Positions 26,952 through 35,756 of a stretch of DNA of 64,000 bases are shown here, piece by piece; positions within the stretch are counted from its first letter, which is position 1, and every line of letters starts with the position of its first letter. The position numbers and the translations under genes were made by a program. Origin of the DNA: an uncultured Gammaproteobacteria bacterium (GTDB taxonomy: Bacteria; Pseudomonadota; Gammaproteobacteria; Pseudomonadales; Pseudohongiellaceae); contig CAINTJ010000044.1 of the NCBI GenBank assembly GCA_903853385.1, positions 1 through 64,000 on the forward strand, written 5' to 3'. The notes beneath the pieces were generated by a model. The model did no database searches, was not told where the DNA came from, and saw nothing but the letters and a program-made list of their open reading frames with translations.

Positions 26952-27166
26952 GTGAATTCCTTGTAACGGGCCGGCGCTGTGATAGTCCGGCGGAAAATTG
27001 GCCTGAATTATAACAACGGGCTGTGGTGGCAGGATAGGAAATTAACCTGCCTGTACCGGCCCGGATCAAGTTGTACAAAGCCTGGATTCAGCTATTTCAT
27101 TGGATCTGCTGCAGGAGTGGACGCGAGCTTCTAGTACAATGCCCCTTCATTTGCATGAGTTTGTTT

Positions 27167-28090
27167 ATGTCAGCTTCTTTGGTCCGTATTGCCACCCGCG
27201 AAAGCCCGCTTGCCCTGTGGCAGGCCGAATATGTCAAAGCCTGCCTGCTGGCGGCTCACCCTGGCTTGCAGGTGGAGCTGGTGCCTATGACTACCAAGGG
27301 CGACCAGAACCTGTCTTCCCCGCTGTCGCAGATCGGCGGCAAGGGCCTGTTCATCAAGGAGCTGGAAGTGGCCATGCTGGAAGATCGTGCCGACATTGCG
27401 GTGCATTCCATGAAGGATGTGCCGATGGAATTCCCCGAAGGTCTCGGGCTGGTGGCCATCTGTGAGCGCGAAGATTGCCGTGATGCCTTCGTTTCCAACC
27501 GCTATGCCAGTTTGCAGGAGCTGCCGCAGGGCGCGGTGATCGGGTCATCATCACTGCGGCGCCAATGCCAGCTGCGGGCCTGGCGTCCGGATCTGGTGCT
27601 GCGTGATCTGCGCGGCAATGTCGGCACCCGGTTGCGCAAGCTGGATGAAGGGGAATATGACGCCATTATCCTGGCCAGTGCCGGCTTGATCCGGCTGGGT
27701 TTGCCTGAGCGCATAAGCCAGTTTCTGCCCCCGGAATTGTCGTTACCGGCGGGTGGTCAGGGTGCCGTGGGTGTGGAATGCCGGCTGGAAGATGTCGACA
27801 CCATCATGCTGCTGCAGTGTCTGCATCACGAGCCCACGTCAGTGTGCGTGCGCGCCGAACGGGCGATGAATGCCAAACTGCAGGGCGGTTGCCAGGTGCC
27901 GATCGCGGCCTTGGCCATCCTGGAGGCTGGCGACAATCTTTATGTGCGCGGCCTGGTGGGCAGTGTCGATGGCAGCACGGTGCTGCGCAGCGAAATTCGC
28001 GGGGCCGCGCATCTGAGCGAGGACCTTGGCGAAATTCTCGCAGAAGATCTGCTGCGGCAAGGTGCTGCCGCCTTGTTGGAAGCAATGTGA
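27167..28090 (+). CDS. hemC: Porphobilinogen deaminase (hydroxymethylbilane synthase)
   Basis: This 307-residue enzyme links four porphobilinogens into hydroxymethylbilane in heme synthesis. I chose the ATG at 27167 ([19 protein letters not shown]), which puts the dipyrromethane-binding Cys (GGCQVP) at 242 as in E. coli; another ATG four codons upstream is possible. TACAAT at 27135-27140 is a likely -10 box. It heads hemC-hemD-hemX-hemY. Confidence 0.97.
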   Translation: MSASLVRIATRESPLALWQAEYVKACLLAAHPGLQVELVPMTTKGDQNLSSPLSQIGGKGLFIKELEVAMLEDRADIAVHSMKDVPMEFPEGLGLVAICEREDCRDAFVSNRYASLQELPQGAVIGSSSLRRQCQLRAWRPDLVLRDLRGNVGTRLRKLDEGEYDAIILASAGLIRLGLPERISQFLPPELSLPAGGQGAVGVECRLEDVDTIMLLQCLHHEPTSVCVRAERAMNAKLQGGCQVPIAALAILEAGDNLYVRGLVGSVDGSTVLRSEIRGAAHLSEDLGEILAEDLLRQGAAALLEAM

Positions 28091-28103
28091 CTCTGGTGCC
28101 GCG

Positions 28104-28913
28104 ATGAGTGGATGCTCCCAGCAGAACCAACCGCTCACGGACTGTACGCTGTGGCTGACACGTCCTGCTGCCCAGGTACAACAACTGCAATTGCAGCTGG
28201 AGCAGCTCGGTGCCAGGGTGCGGTGTTTGCCCATGCTGCTGATCGAGCCAGTGCCGCTGACCGGTGCCAGCAAGTTACGCATATTGGATCTGGATCGTTA
28301 CGACCTGGTGTTCTATGTCAGCAGCAATGCCGCCGTGCTGGGGTTGGAAGCCATTTTCAGCTACTGGCCGCAATACCCGTCGCATCTGCTCAATTTTGCG
28401 GTTGGGCCCGGCACCGCTGCGGTGCTGGAAAGCTTTGGTCTTGACGTCAGTTATCCCACAGAGCGGATGAGCAGTGAAGCCATGCTGGCCTTGCCGCAGT
28501 TGCAAGCCATCCAGGGCAAGAAAGCCTTGATTGTGCGCGGCATTGGCGGCCGCGAAATCCTGGCCGAGTCGCTGCAGGAGCGTGGTGTCAGCGTGGATTA
28601 TGCCGAGCTTTACCAGCGCAAGCGGCCTGAGTATGACGCGACTATGCTGCAGCAACTGTTTCAACAGGAAAAGCCGCAGGCAGTGGTGGTCAGCAGTGCC
28701 GAATCGCTCGATAATCTGCGGCATTTCTGTGCCACTGCCACGCTTTGGCAGGCCTTGCCCCTGTTTGTATCATCCGAGCGCCTGGCCGGGCATGCACATC
28801 AATTGGGAAATGGCCGCGCCATCGTCATGGCGGGGGCCAGTGATAACGCTATAATCAGCGGGCTGCTCGCGTCGTTGACGCCGGCACCGGCAGGTCATAC
28901 CCAGCGCCAATAG
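28104..28913 (+). CDS. hemD: Uroporphyrinogen-III synthase
   Basis: A 269-residue enzyme that cyclises hydroxymethylbilane with ring-D inversion. The family is poorly conserved, but TLWLTRPAAQVQQLQLQLEQ, FYVSSNAAVLGLEA, AVGPGTAAVLESFG and VRGIGGREILAESLQERG are typical, and the position between hemC and hemX is decisive. The start at 28104 is 13 bases after the hemC stop. Confidence 0.92.
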   Translation: MSGCSQQNQPLTDCTLWLTRPAAQVQQLQLQLEQLGARVRCLPMLLIEPVPLTGASKLRILDLDRYDLVFYVSSNAAVLGLEAIFSYWPQYPSHLLNFAVGPGTAAVLESFGLDVSYPTERMSSEAMLALPQLQAIQGKKALIVRGIGGREILAESLQERGVSVDYAELYQRKRPEYDATMLQQLFQQEKPQAVVVSSAESLDNLRHFCATATLWQALPLFVSSERLAGHAHQLGNGRAIVMAGASDNAIISGLLASLTPAPAGHTQRQ

Positions 28914-28952
28914 CCAAGTTCATTCAGTTGAACCAGACCAACAGAACAATAT

Positions 28953-30101
28953 ATGAGCGACAATTCAAGCAGTGGCTCGATCCGCAAGGACTTTGGTGTC
29001 AGTGAGCCCCGGCCTGCGCGTGCCGGCGGCAGGCTCGCATTGTTGTTGCTGTTGATAGCGGCCAGCACCCTCGGCTTTTTCAGCTGGCAACAGCAACAAA
29101 CCCTGGCTGGCATGCAAACCAATTACCAGAGTCTCTCGGTGGCAGCTGCCACTATTACTTCGTTGCAGCAACAACAGACCCAACAGGACAAAAACCAGGA
29201 ACTGCTCGATCAGCGCCTTAAGCTGCTGGAACAAGGGCAGCAGCAATTGCTCGGTTCACAGCAGCAAGCGCAACTCACGATGCAGCAGCAGCTGCAGATG
29301 GGGCTTGCCAGTCTCAATGAGCAAGCGGGCCAGTTGAACACGATGAGCCAGGAGCTCAACACCCTGCGCAGCAAGGTTGCCGACACCGGCAGCGCTGCGC
29401 TGCGCTCGCAGATTCTGGCAGAGGCGTCCGGCATGTTGCGGATGGCTGAATTGCGCTTGCAGGTGGCCCAAGACCTTGATTCGGCCATGGCGCTGCTGCG
29501 CAGTGCCGATGCGATGCTGGCCAAGCTGCCGGAAGCGCCGGTGACTGCGTTGCGTTCGCAGCTGAATGACGATCTCACTGCGCTGCAGGCTGCGCAGCAG
29601 AGTGATTCGCGCAAGGTCTATCAGCAACTGGGCGAAGCGATTTCCCAGCTCGGTAGCCTCACCGCCGTGTCGAAAACTGCCAGCAATGATACAAGCGTCA
29701 GAGCTCCCAACACGGGCAAGCCGGCCGAGCCCGGCTGGATCAACCATACGCTGGATTTTCTCGGCCAGTATTTTGTGATCACCCAGCGTGATGCCGCCAT
29801 CACGCCGTTGCTGTCGCCCGAACAAATCTGGTTTATCCGCAAAAGTATTGAACTGCAATTGCAGCAGGCGCGCATGGCGGCGCTTAACAATGATCCGGCG
29901 CTCTACAAAATGTCGCTGGCGGAAGCACAAGCGGCAATCAGTGACAGCCTGCAAGGCTCATCCAAGGAGGCCTTGTTGAAAAAACTGGTTGAGCTGCAGG
30001 CGGCAACGCTGCGTCCCGGCGTGCATTCGCTGGCTGCCAGCATCAGTAGCTTGCAACAGCTGCAAGCGCAGGTCCCCGCCAAAACGGGCAGCAAACAATG
30101 A
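28953..30101 (+). CDS. hemX: HemX membrane-anchored protein
   Basis: A 382-residue protein with a cytoplasmic N-terminus, one membrane helix (about residues 28-46, LALLLLLIAASTLGFFSW), a Gln-rich coiled coil (about 60-150) and a helical domain matching the HemX family (RMAELRLQVAQDLDSAMALL, then ITPLLSPEQIWFIRKSIELQ). Its exact role is unsettled; it always travels with hemCD and hemY. It overlaps hemY by four bases (ATGA). Confidence 0.92.
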   Translation: MSDNSSSGSIRKDFGVSEPRPARAGGRLALLLLLIAASTLGFFSWQQQQTLAGMQTNYQSLSVAAATITSLQQQQTQQDKNQELLDQRLKLLEQGQQQLLGSQQQAQLTMQQQLQMGLASLNEQAGQLNTMSQELNTLRSKVADTGSAALRSQILAEASGMLRMAELRLQVAQDLDSAMALLRSADAMLAKLPEAPVTALRSQLNDDLTALQAAQQSDSRKVYQQLGEAISQLGSLTAVSKTASNDTSVRAPNTGKPAEPGWINHTLDFLGQYFVITQRDAAITPLLSPEQIWFIRKSIELQLQQARMAALNNDPALYKMSLAEAQAAISDSLQGSSKEALLKKLVELQAATLRPGVHSLAASISSLQQLQAQVPAKTGSKQ

Positions 30102-31297
30102 AGCGCGTTCTGCTGATCCTGTTGCTGCTGGCAGGTTTGGCCACGCTGGCATATGTGATGTTGCGCGGCTTCAATCCCGGCTATGTGCTGATCTATGTGG
30201 GCGGTTACAGTTTTGAAACCACCCTGGCGGCGCTGGTGCTGGCAGTGGTGGCACTGGTAGTCACGATCAATGTGCTGTTCTGGCTGGTGCGTACACTGAA
30301 TCCACTGCGGCTGCGCAACACGCGGTTTTTGCGCCGATTCTTCGCGCCGCATGATCCGCTGGCTGCCACTCAGCAAGGCATGCAGGATCTGTTGCTCGGC
30401 AATTGGCAGCAGGCTTATCGCTTGTTGGTTGAAAATGCCGACAAAGTGCAAAATCCGGGCATGAATTATCTGGCGGCCGCTATCGCCGCTTTTCAGAGGG
30501 GCGACCGGCCGGGCTGGTCGTTTTGTCTGGATCGCGCCGAGAAAAAATCAGGCGTGCATGCGATGGGCGTGCGCAGCCTGCGTGCGCTGCTGGAATCCAG
30601 AAGTGGCGAGCGCCAACAAGCCCTGAGCCTGCTGCAGGGTTTGCAGCGTGTGATTCCCAACCAGCCTTTTGTGCTGACACAGTTGGCTGAAATCTATCGC
30701 GCCACCGGTGACTGGAACACGCTGGAACAAATGTTGCCTGACATGGAGCGCCGCCACGTGTTGGCGCCGGAGGCGCTATTGGCTTTGCAGGACCAGGTCT
30801 ATCAGCATCAGCTGCAGCAAGCCGGCAGCGAAAGTGAACAATCGCTGCAATACTGCTGGAAACAAATGCCGAAAGCCTTGCGCGCGCATGCACACATCAC
30901 TGGCGCCTACATCCAGCAATTGCTGCGGGTGGGGCAGGATGCGGAAGCGGCTTCAATGCTCACCAGCTTTCTCAAGAAAAGCTGGAGCGACGAGATCGTT
31001 GCGCTGGTGGCTCAGCTCGACAACGGCAAGCCGCAGCAACAACTGGCGCTGCTGGAAAACTGTCTCAAGCAGCATCCGGACAACCCGGTGCTGCTGACGA
31101 CGCTGGGCCGGGTGTCAGTCCGCAACCAGTTATGGCGCAAGGCGCGCGATTATTTCGAGAAGGCTTTGCAGTTGGCCACCACCGCGCAGCAGAGTGCGCA
31201 AATATGTACTGAGCTGGCCAAGCTGCTGGAACAATTGGGTGAACGTGACAAGAGCCTGCAGTATTACCAACGGGCTGTACAAATGCTGGAGCAATGA
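30098..31297 (+). CDS. hemY: HemY TPR membrane protein
   Basis: A 399-residue proteobacterial HemY, not the oxidase of the same name. Two N-terminal membrane helices (about 4-23 and 41-64) are followed by RNTRFLRRFFAPHDPLAA and a long TPR-type helical repeat region ending in YQRAVQMLEQ. It is thought to support the late heme pathway, perhaps as a scaffold. The quinoprotein gene begins at the base directly after its stop codon, so the operon appears to continue. Confidence 0.93.
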   Translation: MKRVLLILLLLAGLATLAYVMLRGFNPGYVLIYVGGYSFETTLAALVLAVVALVVTINVLFWLVRTLNPLRLRNTRFLRRFFAPHDPLAATQQGMQDLLLGNWQQAYRLLVENADKVQNPGMNYLAAAIAAFQRGDRPGWSFCLDRAEKKSGVHAMGVRSLRALLESRSGERQQALSLLQGLQRVIPNQPFVLTQLAEIYRATGDWNTLEQMLPDMERRHVLAPEALLALQDQVYQHQLQQAGSESEQSLQYCWKQMPKALRAHAHITGAYIQQLLRVGQDAEAASMLTSFLKKSWSDEIVALVAQLDNGKPQQQLALLENCLKQHPDNPVLLTTLGRVSVRNQLWRKARDYFEKALQLATTAQQSAQICTELAKLLEQLGERDKSLQYYQRAVQMLEQ

Positions 31298-33361
31298 ATG
31301 AAAAAATTTTTGACGGGTGCATTGTGTGTGGTGTTGTCGGTTACTGCGGTTACTGCCGCTTTGGCGCAAAAGCTGCTTGATCCCAAAGCCCTGGCCGCGC
31401 CACCGACGGCAGGCTGGCTCACCAACGGCGGCAATCTGACCAACCAGCGCTGGTCGCCGCTCACCAGCATCAATCGCGACAATGTCGCCCAGTTGAAAGG
31501 CGTGTGGCGCACGCATCTGCACGGCTCCGGCATGGATACCAAGAATTCCGGCGAGTCGCAGCCGCTGGTGCAGGACGGCGTGATCTATACCGTCACCGGT
31601 AACGATGATGTGTTTGCACTCAGTGTGGAGACAGGCGCCATCCTCTGGCAATACAAAGCCGAATTCGACAAGGCCATGGGTGACCAGGTCTGCTGTGGCT
31701 GGACCAGTCGCGGTGTGGCGATCAGCGACGATCTCGTGTTCGTTGGTCAACTGGATGCCAGATTGGTGGCGCTCGACAAGAAGACCGGCAAAGTTCGCTG
31801 GCTGACGCAAGCCCGTTTGTGGCAGGAAGGCTACAGCATTACCAGTGCCCCGCTTTATTACGACGGCATGGTGATCACCGGTTATGCCGGTGCCGAGCGC
31901 GGTGTGCGCGGCGTAGTGGATGCGTTTGATGCGAAGACCGGCAAACTGAAGTGGAGTTTTTATACCGTCCCCGGTCCCGGCGAGTTCGGTCACGACAGCT
32001 GGCCAAGCAACAATGAAGTGTGGAAATTCGGCGGTGGTACCGTGTGGCAGACGCCGGCGGTGGATCCGGAACTGGGTTTGCTGTATTTCTCCACCGGTAA
32101 TCCCGGCCCTGATTACAACGGCTATGTGCGCGCGGGCGACAACTTGTTCACGGCCTCGGTAGTGGCCCTCGATGTACGCACCGGCAAATATCGTTGGCAC
32201 TTCCAGGAAGTGCATCATGATATCTGGGATTATGACGCCCCCAACCCCGTCATACTGTTTGACATTGAGCTGAGCGGGGCCAAACGCAAAGGCCTGGCCA
32301 GTGCCAGCAAAAACGGCTGGATCTTTTTGCTGGATCGCACCAATGGCAAACCGCTGATCGGCATCGATGAAAAGCCGGTGATGCAGGAACCTGCCCAAAA
32401 AACTGCGGCCACCCAGCCGTTTCCGCGCGGTGATTCCTTTGTGCCGCAATTCATCGATATCCCGCCGGAAAACATGCCACTGGTCAATGGCGGCAAACTT
32501 TATACGACTTTCACTTACGCCAAGCCCGCGCTGATACAACCGGGTCCGGCCGGCGCTGCCAACTGGCCGCCCAGCAGTATCGATCCCGAGCGCCATATGA
32601 TGTTTGTGTGCGGCAGTGAAAACAGTTTCATGCTGGTAGGTGGTGATCCGGAACTGAAAATCCCCACTTCTGCCACCGGTGCTTCCTTCACTGGCGGCAC
32701 CTTCACTGGTACCCGGCCACCCCAGCGCGGCATCATTGCGGCGATGAATCTGGCGACCAACAAGCTGGCCTGGCAATATCGCTTGAACGACAACAGTTGC
32801 TACAGTGGCTTTGTTTCTACCGCAGGCGGCCTGCTGTTCCAGGGCCGCAATGACGGTCGCCTGACTGCACTCAACAGCGACACCGGACTGAAGGTATGGG
32901 AATTCCAGACCGGTGCCGGCATGAATGCGCCGGTGACGGTGTTCGAACACAAAGGCAAACAATATGTACTGGCGTATTCTGCAGGCAACCTGTTTGCAGG
33001 GTCAGCGCATGGCGACAGCATCTGGCTGTTCGCGCTCGACGGCAAAATGGAACCTGCCACTGCCGGTGATACCCAGAAGATCAATACCGCCAATGTGGAT
33101 CCCATCGCTGCGGCCGGTGGCAAGCCTGATGTAAAGGCCGGTGAACAGCTCTACAAGCAAACCTGCCTGCCTTGCCATGGTGAAGACGGCACTGGTGGTC
33201 ACGGCGGCGGCAAAACACTGGCGGAATTGAAAAGTGCCGCCGATGCCATCGCGGTCATCGCTGATGGTCGCAACAACATGCCGGCGTTCAAGGCCGCCTT
33301 GAGTGCTGACCAGATTCGCGATATCGGCATCTTTGTGGTGGATGTTTTAATCAAACACTGA
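31298..33361 (+). CDS. PQQ-dependent quinohemoprotein dehydrogenase
   Basis: A 687-residue periplasmic enzyme with signal peptide (1-23), an eight-bladed PQQ propeller and a C-terminal cytochrome c domain with C623-L-P-C-H627 and a likely Met ligand in NNMPAF. The vicinal Cys pair C132-C133 is typical of PQQ alcohol dehydrogenases. Metal-site residues match the methanol/alcohol dehydrogenase group: E200 in GAERGVRG, N268 in STGNPGP, catalytic D311 and an extra D313 in DIWDYDAP. An Asp two places after the catalytic Asp marks lanthanide-dependent enzymes (XoxF, PedH) and is Ala or Ser in calcium enzymes. The substrate is unknown. It is fused by position to the hem operon; no pqq gene is in the window. 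Confidence 0.85.
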   Translation: MKKFLTGALCVVLSVTAVTAALAQKLLDPKALAAPPTAGWLTNGGNLTNQRWSPLTSINRDNVAQLKGVWRTHLHGSGMDTKNSGESQPLVQDGVIYTVTGNDDVFALSVETGAILWQYKAEFDKAMGDQVCCGWTSRGVAISDDLVFVGQLDARLVALDKKTGKVRWLTQARLWQEGYSITSAPLYYDGMVITGYAGAERGVRGVVDAFDAKTGKLKWSFYTVPGPGEFGHDSWPSNNEVWKFGGGTVWQTPAVDPELGLLYFSTGNPGPDYNGYVRAGDNLFTASVVALDVRTGKYRWHFQEVHHDIWDYDAPNPVILFDIELSGAKRKGLASASKNGWIFLLDRTNGKPLIGIDEKPVMQEPAQKTAATQPFPRGDSFVPQFIDIPPENMPLVNGGKLYTTFTYAKPALIQPGPAGAANWPPSSIDPERHMMFVCGSENSFMLVGGDPELKIPTSATGASFTGGTFTGTRPPQRGIIAAMNLATNKLAWQYRLNDNSCYSGFVSTAGGLLFQGRNDGRLTALNSDTGLKVWEFQTGAGMNAPVTVFEHKGKQYVLAYSAGNLFAGSAHGDSIWLFALDGKMEPATAGDTQKINTANVDPIAAAGGKPDVKAGEQLYKQTCLPCHGEDGTGGHGGGKTLAELKSAADAIAVIADGRNNMPAFKAALSADQIRDIGIFVVDVLIKH

Positions 33362-33492
33362 CGCAAAGCCCGGTAAGCGCCAGAGGCTATGCGCAGTCAT
33401 TGGTCAGACAATTATGCGGCATGGTTATTGGCCTGGCGTAGCTGGCGAGGATGCGGGCGCTTGTACGCGGGCTGCCTTGCTGTTTTGGGATT

Positions 33493-34257
33493 TTATTGCA
33501 CCCGGTTTTCAATAGCGTTGCCGTAGCTGGGATCACAGTCATAAGGATAGACATGATCAGTCGGCTTGCCCTTGCTGAGTGGAATCAGCCGGGCCGCACG
33601 CCCTTTGAACACGGCCGGGTCTTCGTATTCCTGCATGATTGCCAGCGTCTTGCCGTCCGGGCTGAGCCGGAAGTGCTCAATCAGATGCATGTTGTCGCTG
33701 TGGTCGAGGCCGTTGTTCAGCATCGTGGAAGACTGGATACGGGTGGTGTCGACCACCAGGGTGTCGCCTTGCCAGTGACCGATGGAATGGCCGGACACTG
33801 ACAGCGGCCATTTTTCTGGATGCGTCTTTTCGTTCATAAAGATCACGCGCACCACATCGAAATATTCCATTTTGATGACGATGAGATCACGACCCTGGAA
33901 AATTTCAAACGGGAACGGGCCTTGCATCGAATAAATGAGGCTGGGTGGTCGGCAGGTGGTGGAGGTGGAGCGCTGCACTTCTACGTCGTAGGTATCGGCC
34001 TTGGCCTTGTATTGCTTGCTTACTTCCAGGCCGCCGAAATCGCCGGGTGGAAATTCCACCAGGCCGGTGTCGGCCAGCAGCCTGGTACCCGTCGGCAATT
34101 GGTCGATGAGGCTTTGTTCAAAAGGCGTGGCGGGGCGCACTGGCGGAATCGGGCCAAAGCTGATCAGCCAGTAGCCGGACAGGTCCGGTTGCGCAAACAC
34201 GGGCATGGCACACAGCAGGCCCAGCACTAACACAGCAGAGGGTTTCAGAACTTTCAT
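33493..34257 (-). CDS. Exported hypothetical protein, partner of the DUF6152 gene
   Basis: A 254-residue protein with a clear signal peptide (MKVLKPSAVLVLGLLCAMPVFA) followed by QPDLSGYW, a start seen in a family of exported proteins of unknown function. Later stretches include YSMQGPFPFEI, VRVIFMNEKTHPE and SVSGHSIGHWQGDTLVVDTT. I chose the ATG at 34257, one base after the stop of the upstream DUF6152 gene (TAAGATG); an ATG nine bases earlier is also possible. The two genes are clearly translated together. I do not know the role. Confidence 0.7.
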   Translation of the reverse strand: MKVLKPSAVLVLGLLCAMPVFAQPDLSGYWLISFGPIPPVRPATPFEQSLIDQLPTGTRLLADTGLVEFPPGDFGGLEVSKQYKAKADTYDVEVQRSTSTTCRPPSLIYSMQGPFPFEIFQGRDLIVIKMEYFDVVRVIFMNEKTHPEKWPLSVSGHSIGHWQGDTLVVDTTRIQSSTMLNNGLDHSDNMHLIEHFRLSPDGKTLAIMQEYEDPAVFKGRAARLIPLSKGKPTDHVYPYDCDPSYGNAIENRVQ

Positions 34258-34258
34258 C

Positions 34259-34678
34259 TTAGTCATCAATCCTGGTGGAGACGCCGACCATGGTGCCATC
34301 GGCCTTGGTGACGGCAGTGATGCGCATCAGTTTGGTACCGTCGCTGGCCGGAATGCCTTCGATGGTGACCATTTCTCCCACATTGATGCTCTCCTGGCTC
34401 CAGCCGCGCCGGCGCAGTGCCGAGGGTGCCGAGGTTTCGCAAGTCCAGCGCTCGCTTTCACCCTTGTCGTTTTTCACCAGCAGATCAACGATTGCGTGCG
34501 GGTTACGGAAATTGAAGCGGGTCACCTCGCCTTTGAGGGTGATCTTCTCCCCCATGGAATAAAACAGCGCGGCACTGTGGTGGGCAAACAGCGGGGCGCA
34601 CGGCAGCAATGTGACTGCAGCCAGCAACAGCGCACGGGCCGGTTTGCAGAAGCGTGTGTAACAAGTTGACGCAGGCAT
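34259..34678 (-). CDS. DUF6152-family exported protein
   Basis: A 139-residue protein with a signal peptide ending near PLFA-HHSAALF. The start AHHS, then TLKGEVTRFNFRNPHAIVDL, RWTCETSAPSALRRRGW and VGEMVTIEGIPASDGT match the DUF6152 family of small periplasmic beta proteins. AGGAG lies five bases upstream of the ATG. Its function is unknown. It is translationally coupled to the following exported protein, and both lie just beyond the PQQ dehydrogenase on the opposite strand. Confidence 0.75.
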   Translation of the reverse strand: MPASTCYTRFCKPARALLLAAVTLLPCAPLFAHHSAALFYSMGEKITLKGEVTRFNFRNPHAIVDLLVKNDKGESERWTCETSAPSALRRRGWSQESINVGEMVTIEGIPASDGTKLMRITAVTKADGTMVGVSTRIDD

Positions 34679-34746
34679 GAGGGCTCCTGTGATTCGGTTG
34701 TTTTGGCTAAGGAGTTTGCAACAGCCTGATCATAGCGGAGAAAAAC

Positions 34747-34848
34747 ATGGATGACAGCAGCAAGGGCGGCTGGTTGCCTGGGAAAATTCACATTTGGGCC
34801 ACAGGTCAGTGCCGGAAACCATGTGGTGATTTCCCAAAAATCAGCTAG
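34747..34848 (+). CDS. Candidate 33-residue small protein
   Basis: A short frame MDDSSKGGWLPGKIHIWATG... with GGAG at 34737-34740, six bases before the ATG. It has two Cys four residues apart (QCRKPCG) and no hydrophobic segment. It lies in the 221-base gap between two divergent genes. It is not PqqA, since the Glu-x3-Tyr motif is missing. The initiation signal is good but the frame could be chance. Confidence 0.25.
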   Translation: MDDSSKGGWLPGKIHIWATGQCRKPCGDFPKIS

Positions 34849-34899
34849 CATTTCGTCTCCTGCGCCGGTCCGCGCAGCTTCTTCGTAAAGGTGATTGCA

Positions 34900-35673
34900 A
34901 TGCGTTCTTCCCTGGTTTTGGCAGCACTCTCGCTGATGTTGGTCGCGCGCGTACAAGCCGCGTTGCCGGATGAAATCCAGGTCTATGTTGACGACATCAA
35001 CAAACCCGGCGATTTCGGTCTGGAACTGCACGCCAACACCACGCTCAATGGCCTCGATCAGCAGGATTATCCTGACGAAACTACCACTCATCATGGCTTG
35101 CGCATGACCCCGGAATTTTCTTATGGGCTGTCCGAGGATTTTGAAGCGGGTCTTTATGTGCCTACCGCCTACAAGGACGGCAGCTACCGGCTTGCCGGCT
35201 ACAAGCTGCGCATGAAATGGCTGCCGCTGAAAACAGTGGATGGCCGCGGCTGGTTCGCCGGCGCCAATCTGGAACTGAGCAATATATCCAGACAGTTCGA
35301 TGCCGCCCGTTACGGTGCCGAGCTGCGCACAATGATTGGCTATCGTACCGATGACTGGCTGTTCGCCGTCAACCCGGTATTCGGCTCCACGCTCTCGCAC
35401 AGCCAGGAAAGCACCCAGCCCCATAATCCGGATTTTTCACTGGGCTACAAGGCTTCGCGCCGGGTGGCGGAAGGTGTCTCGGTTGGACTCGAGTACTACA
35501 ACGAGAAAGGCTCGTGGCACGAGTTTGATGCCCGCAAGGACCAGGCGCAGATGTTGTTCATCGCCGCGGATGTTGAGGCCGGGCCATTACCGTTCAACTT
35601 CGGTATCGGCAAGGGTCTTAATGGCAGTACCGACCCCTGGACGGTGAAAATGATTTTCGAAATCCCGATTTAG
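34900..35673 (+). CDS. Predicted outer-membrane beta-barrel protein
   Basis: A 257-residue protein with signal peptide (MRSSLVLAALSLMLVARVQA) followed by alternating strand-like sequence (FGLELHANTTLNGLD, FSYGLSEDFEAGLYVPTAY, WFAGANLELSNIS, VSVGLEYYNEKGSW) and ending VKMIFEIPI. Similar proteins are annotated only as hypothetical or transporter-like barrels. The ATG at 34900 has AAAGGTG upstream; a GTG three codons earlier is less likely. A hairpin lies between it and the convergent hydrolase gene. Confidence 0.7.
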   Translation: MRSSLVLAALSLMLVARVQAALPDEIQVYVDDINKPGDFGLELHANTTLNGLDQQDYPDETTTHHGLRMTPEFSYGLSEDFEAGLYVPTAYKDGSYRLAGYKLRMKWLPLKTVDGRGWFAGANLELSNISRQFDAARYGAELRTMIGYRTDDWLFAVNPVFGSTLSHSQESTQPHNPDFSLGYKASRRVAEGVSVGLEYYNEKGSWHEFDARKDQAQMLFIAADVEAGPLPFNFGIGKGLNGSTDPWTVKMIFEIPI

Positions 35674-35697
35674 AAAATTCTGATCAGAGCTGCATTG

Positions 35698-35736
35698 CCC
35701 TACTCTCCCCCTTGCTCATCTGTTGCGGAGAGAGGG
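35698..35736. terminator. Inverted repeat between convergent genes
   Basis: CCCTACTCTCC and GGAGAGAGGG pair with one bulge around an 18-base loop, between the outer-membrane protein gene and the hydrolase gene, which face each other. It probably ends transcription from one or both sides, although no strong T-tract is present. Confidence 0.4.
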
Positions 35737-35756
35737 AAAGTGGCTTTAACACCAAT

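Noticed and set aside
31130-32962. 610-residue minus-strand frame
   Set aside because: Shadow of the PQQ dehydrogenase gene, whose motifs and heme site are unambiguous.
34747-34848. Small frame near the PQQ enzyme as the PQQ precursor PqqA
   Set aside because: It lacks the Glu-x3-Tyr motif and no pqqB-E genes are nearby.
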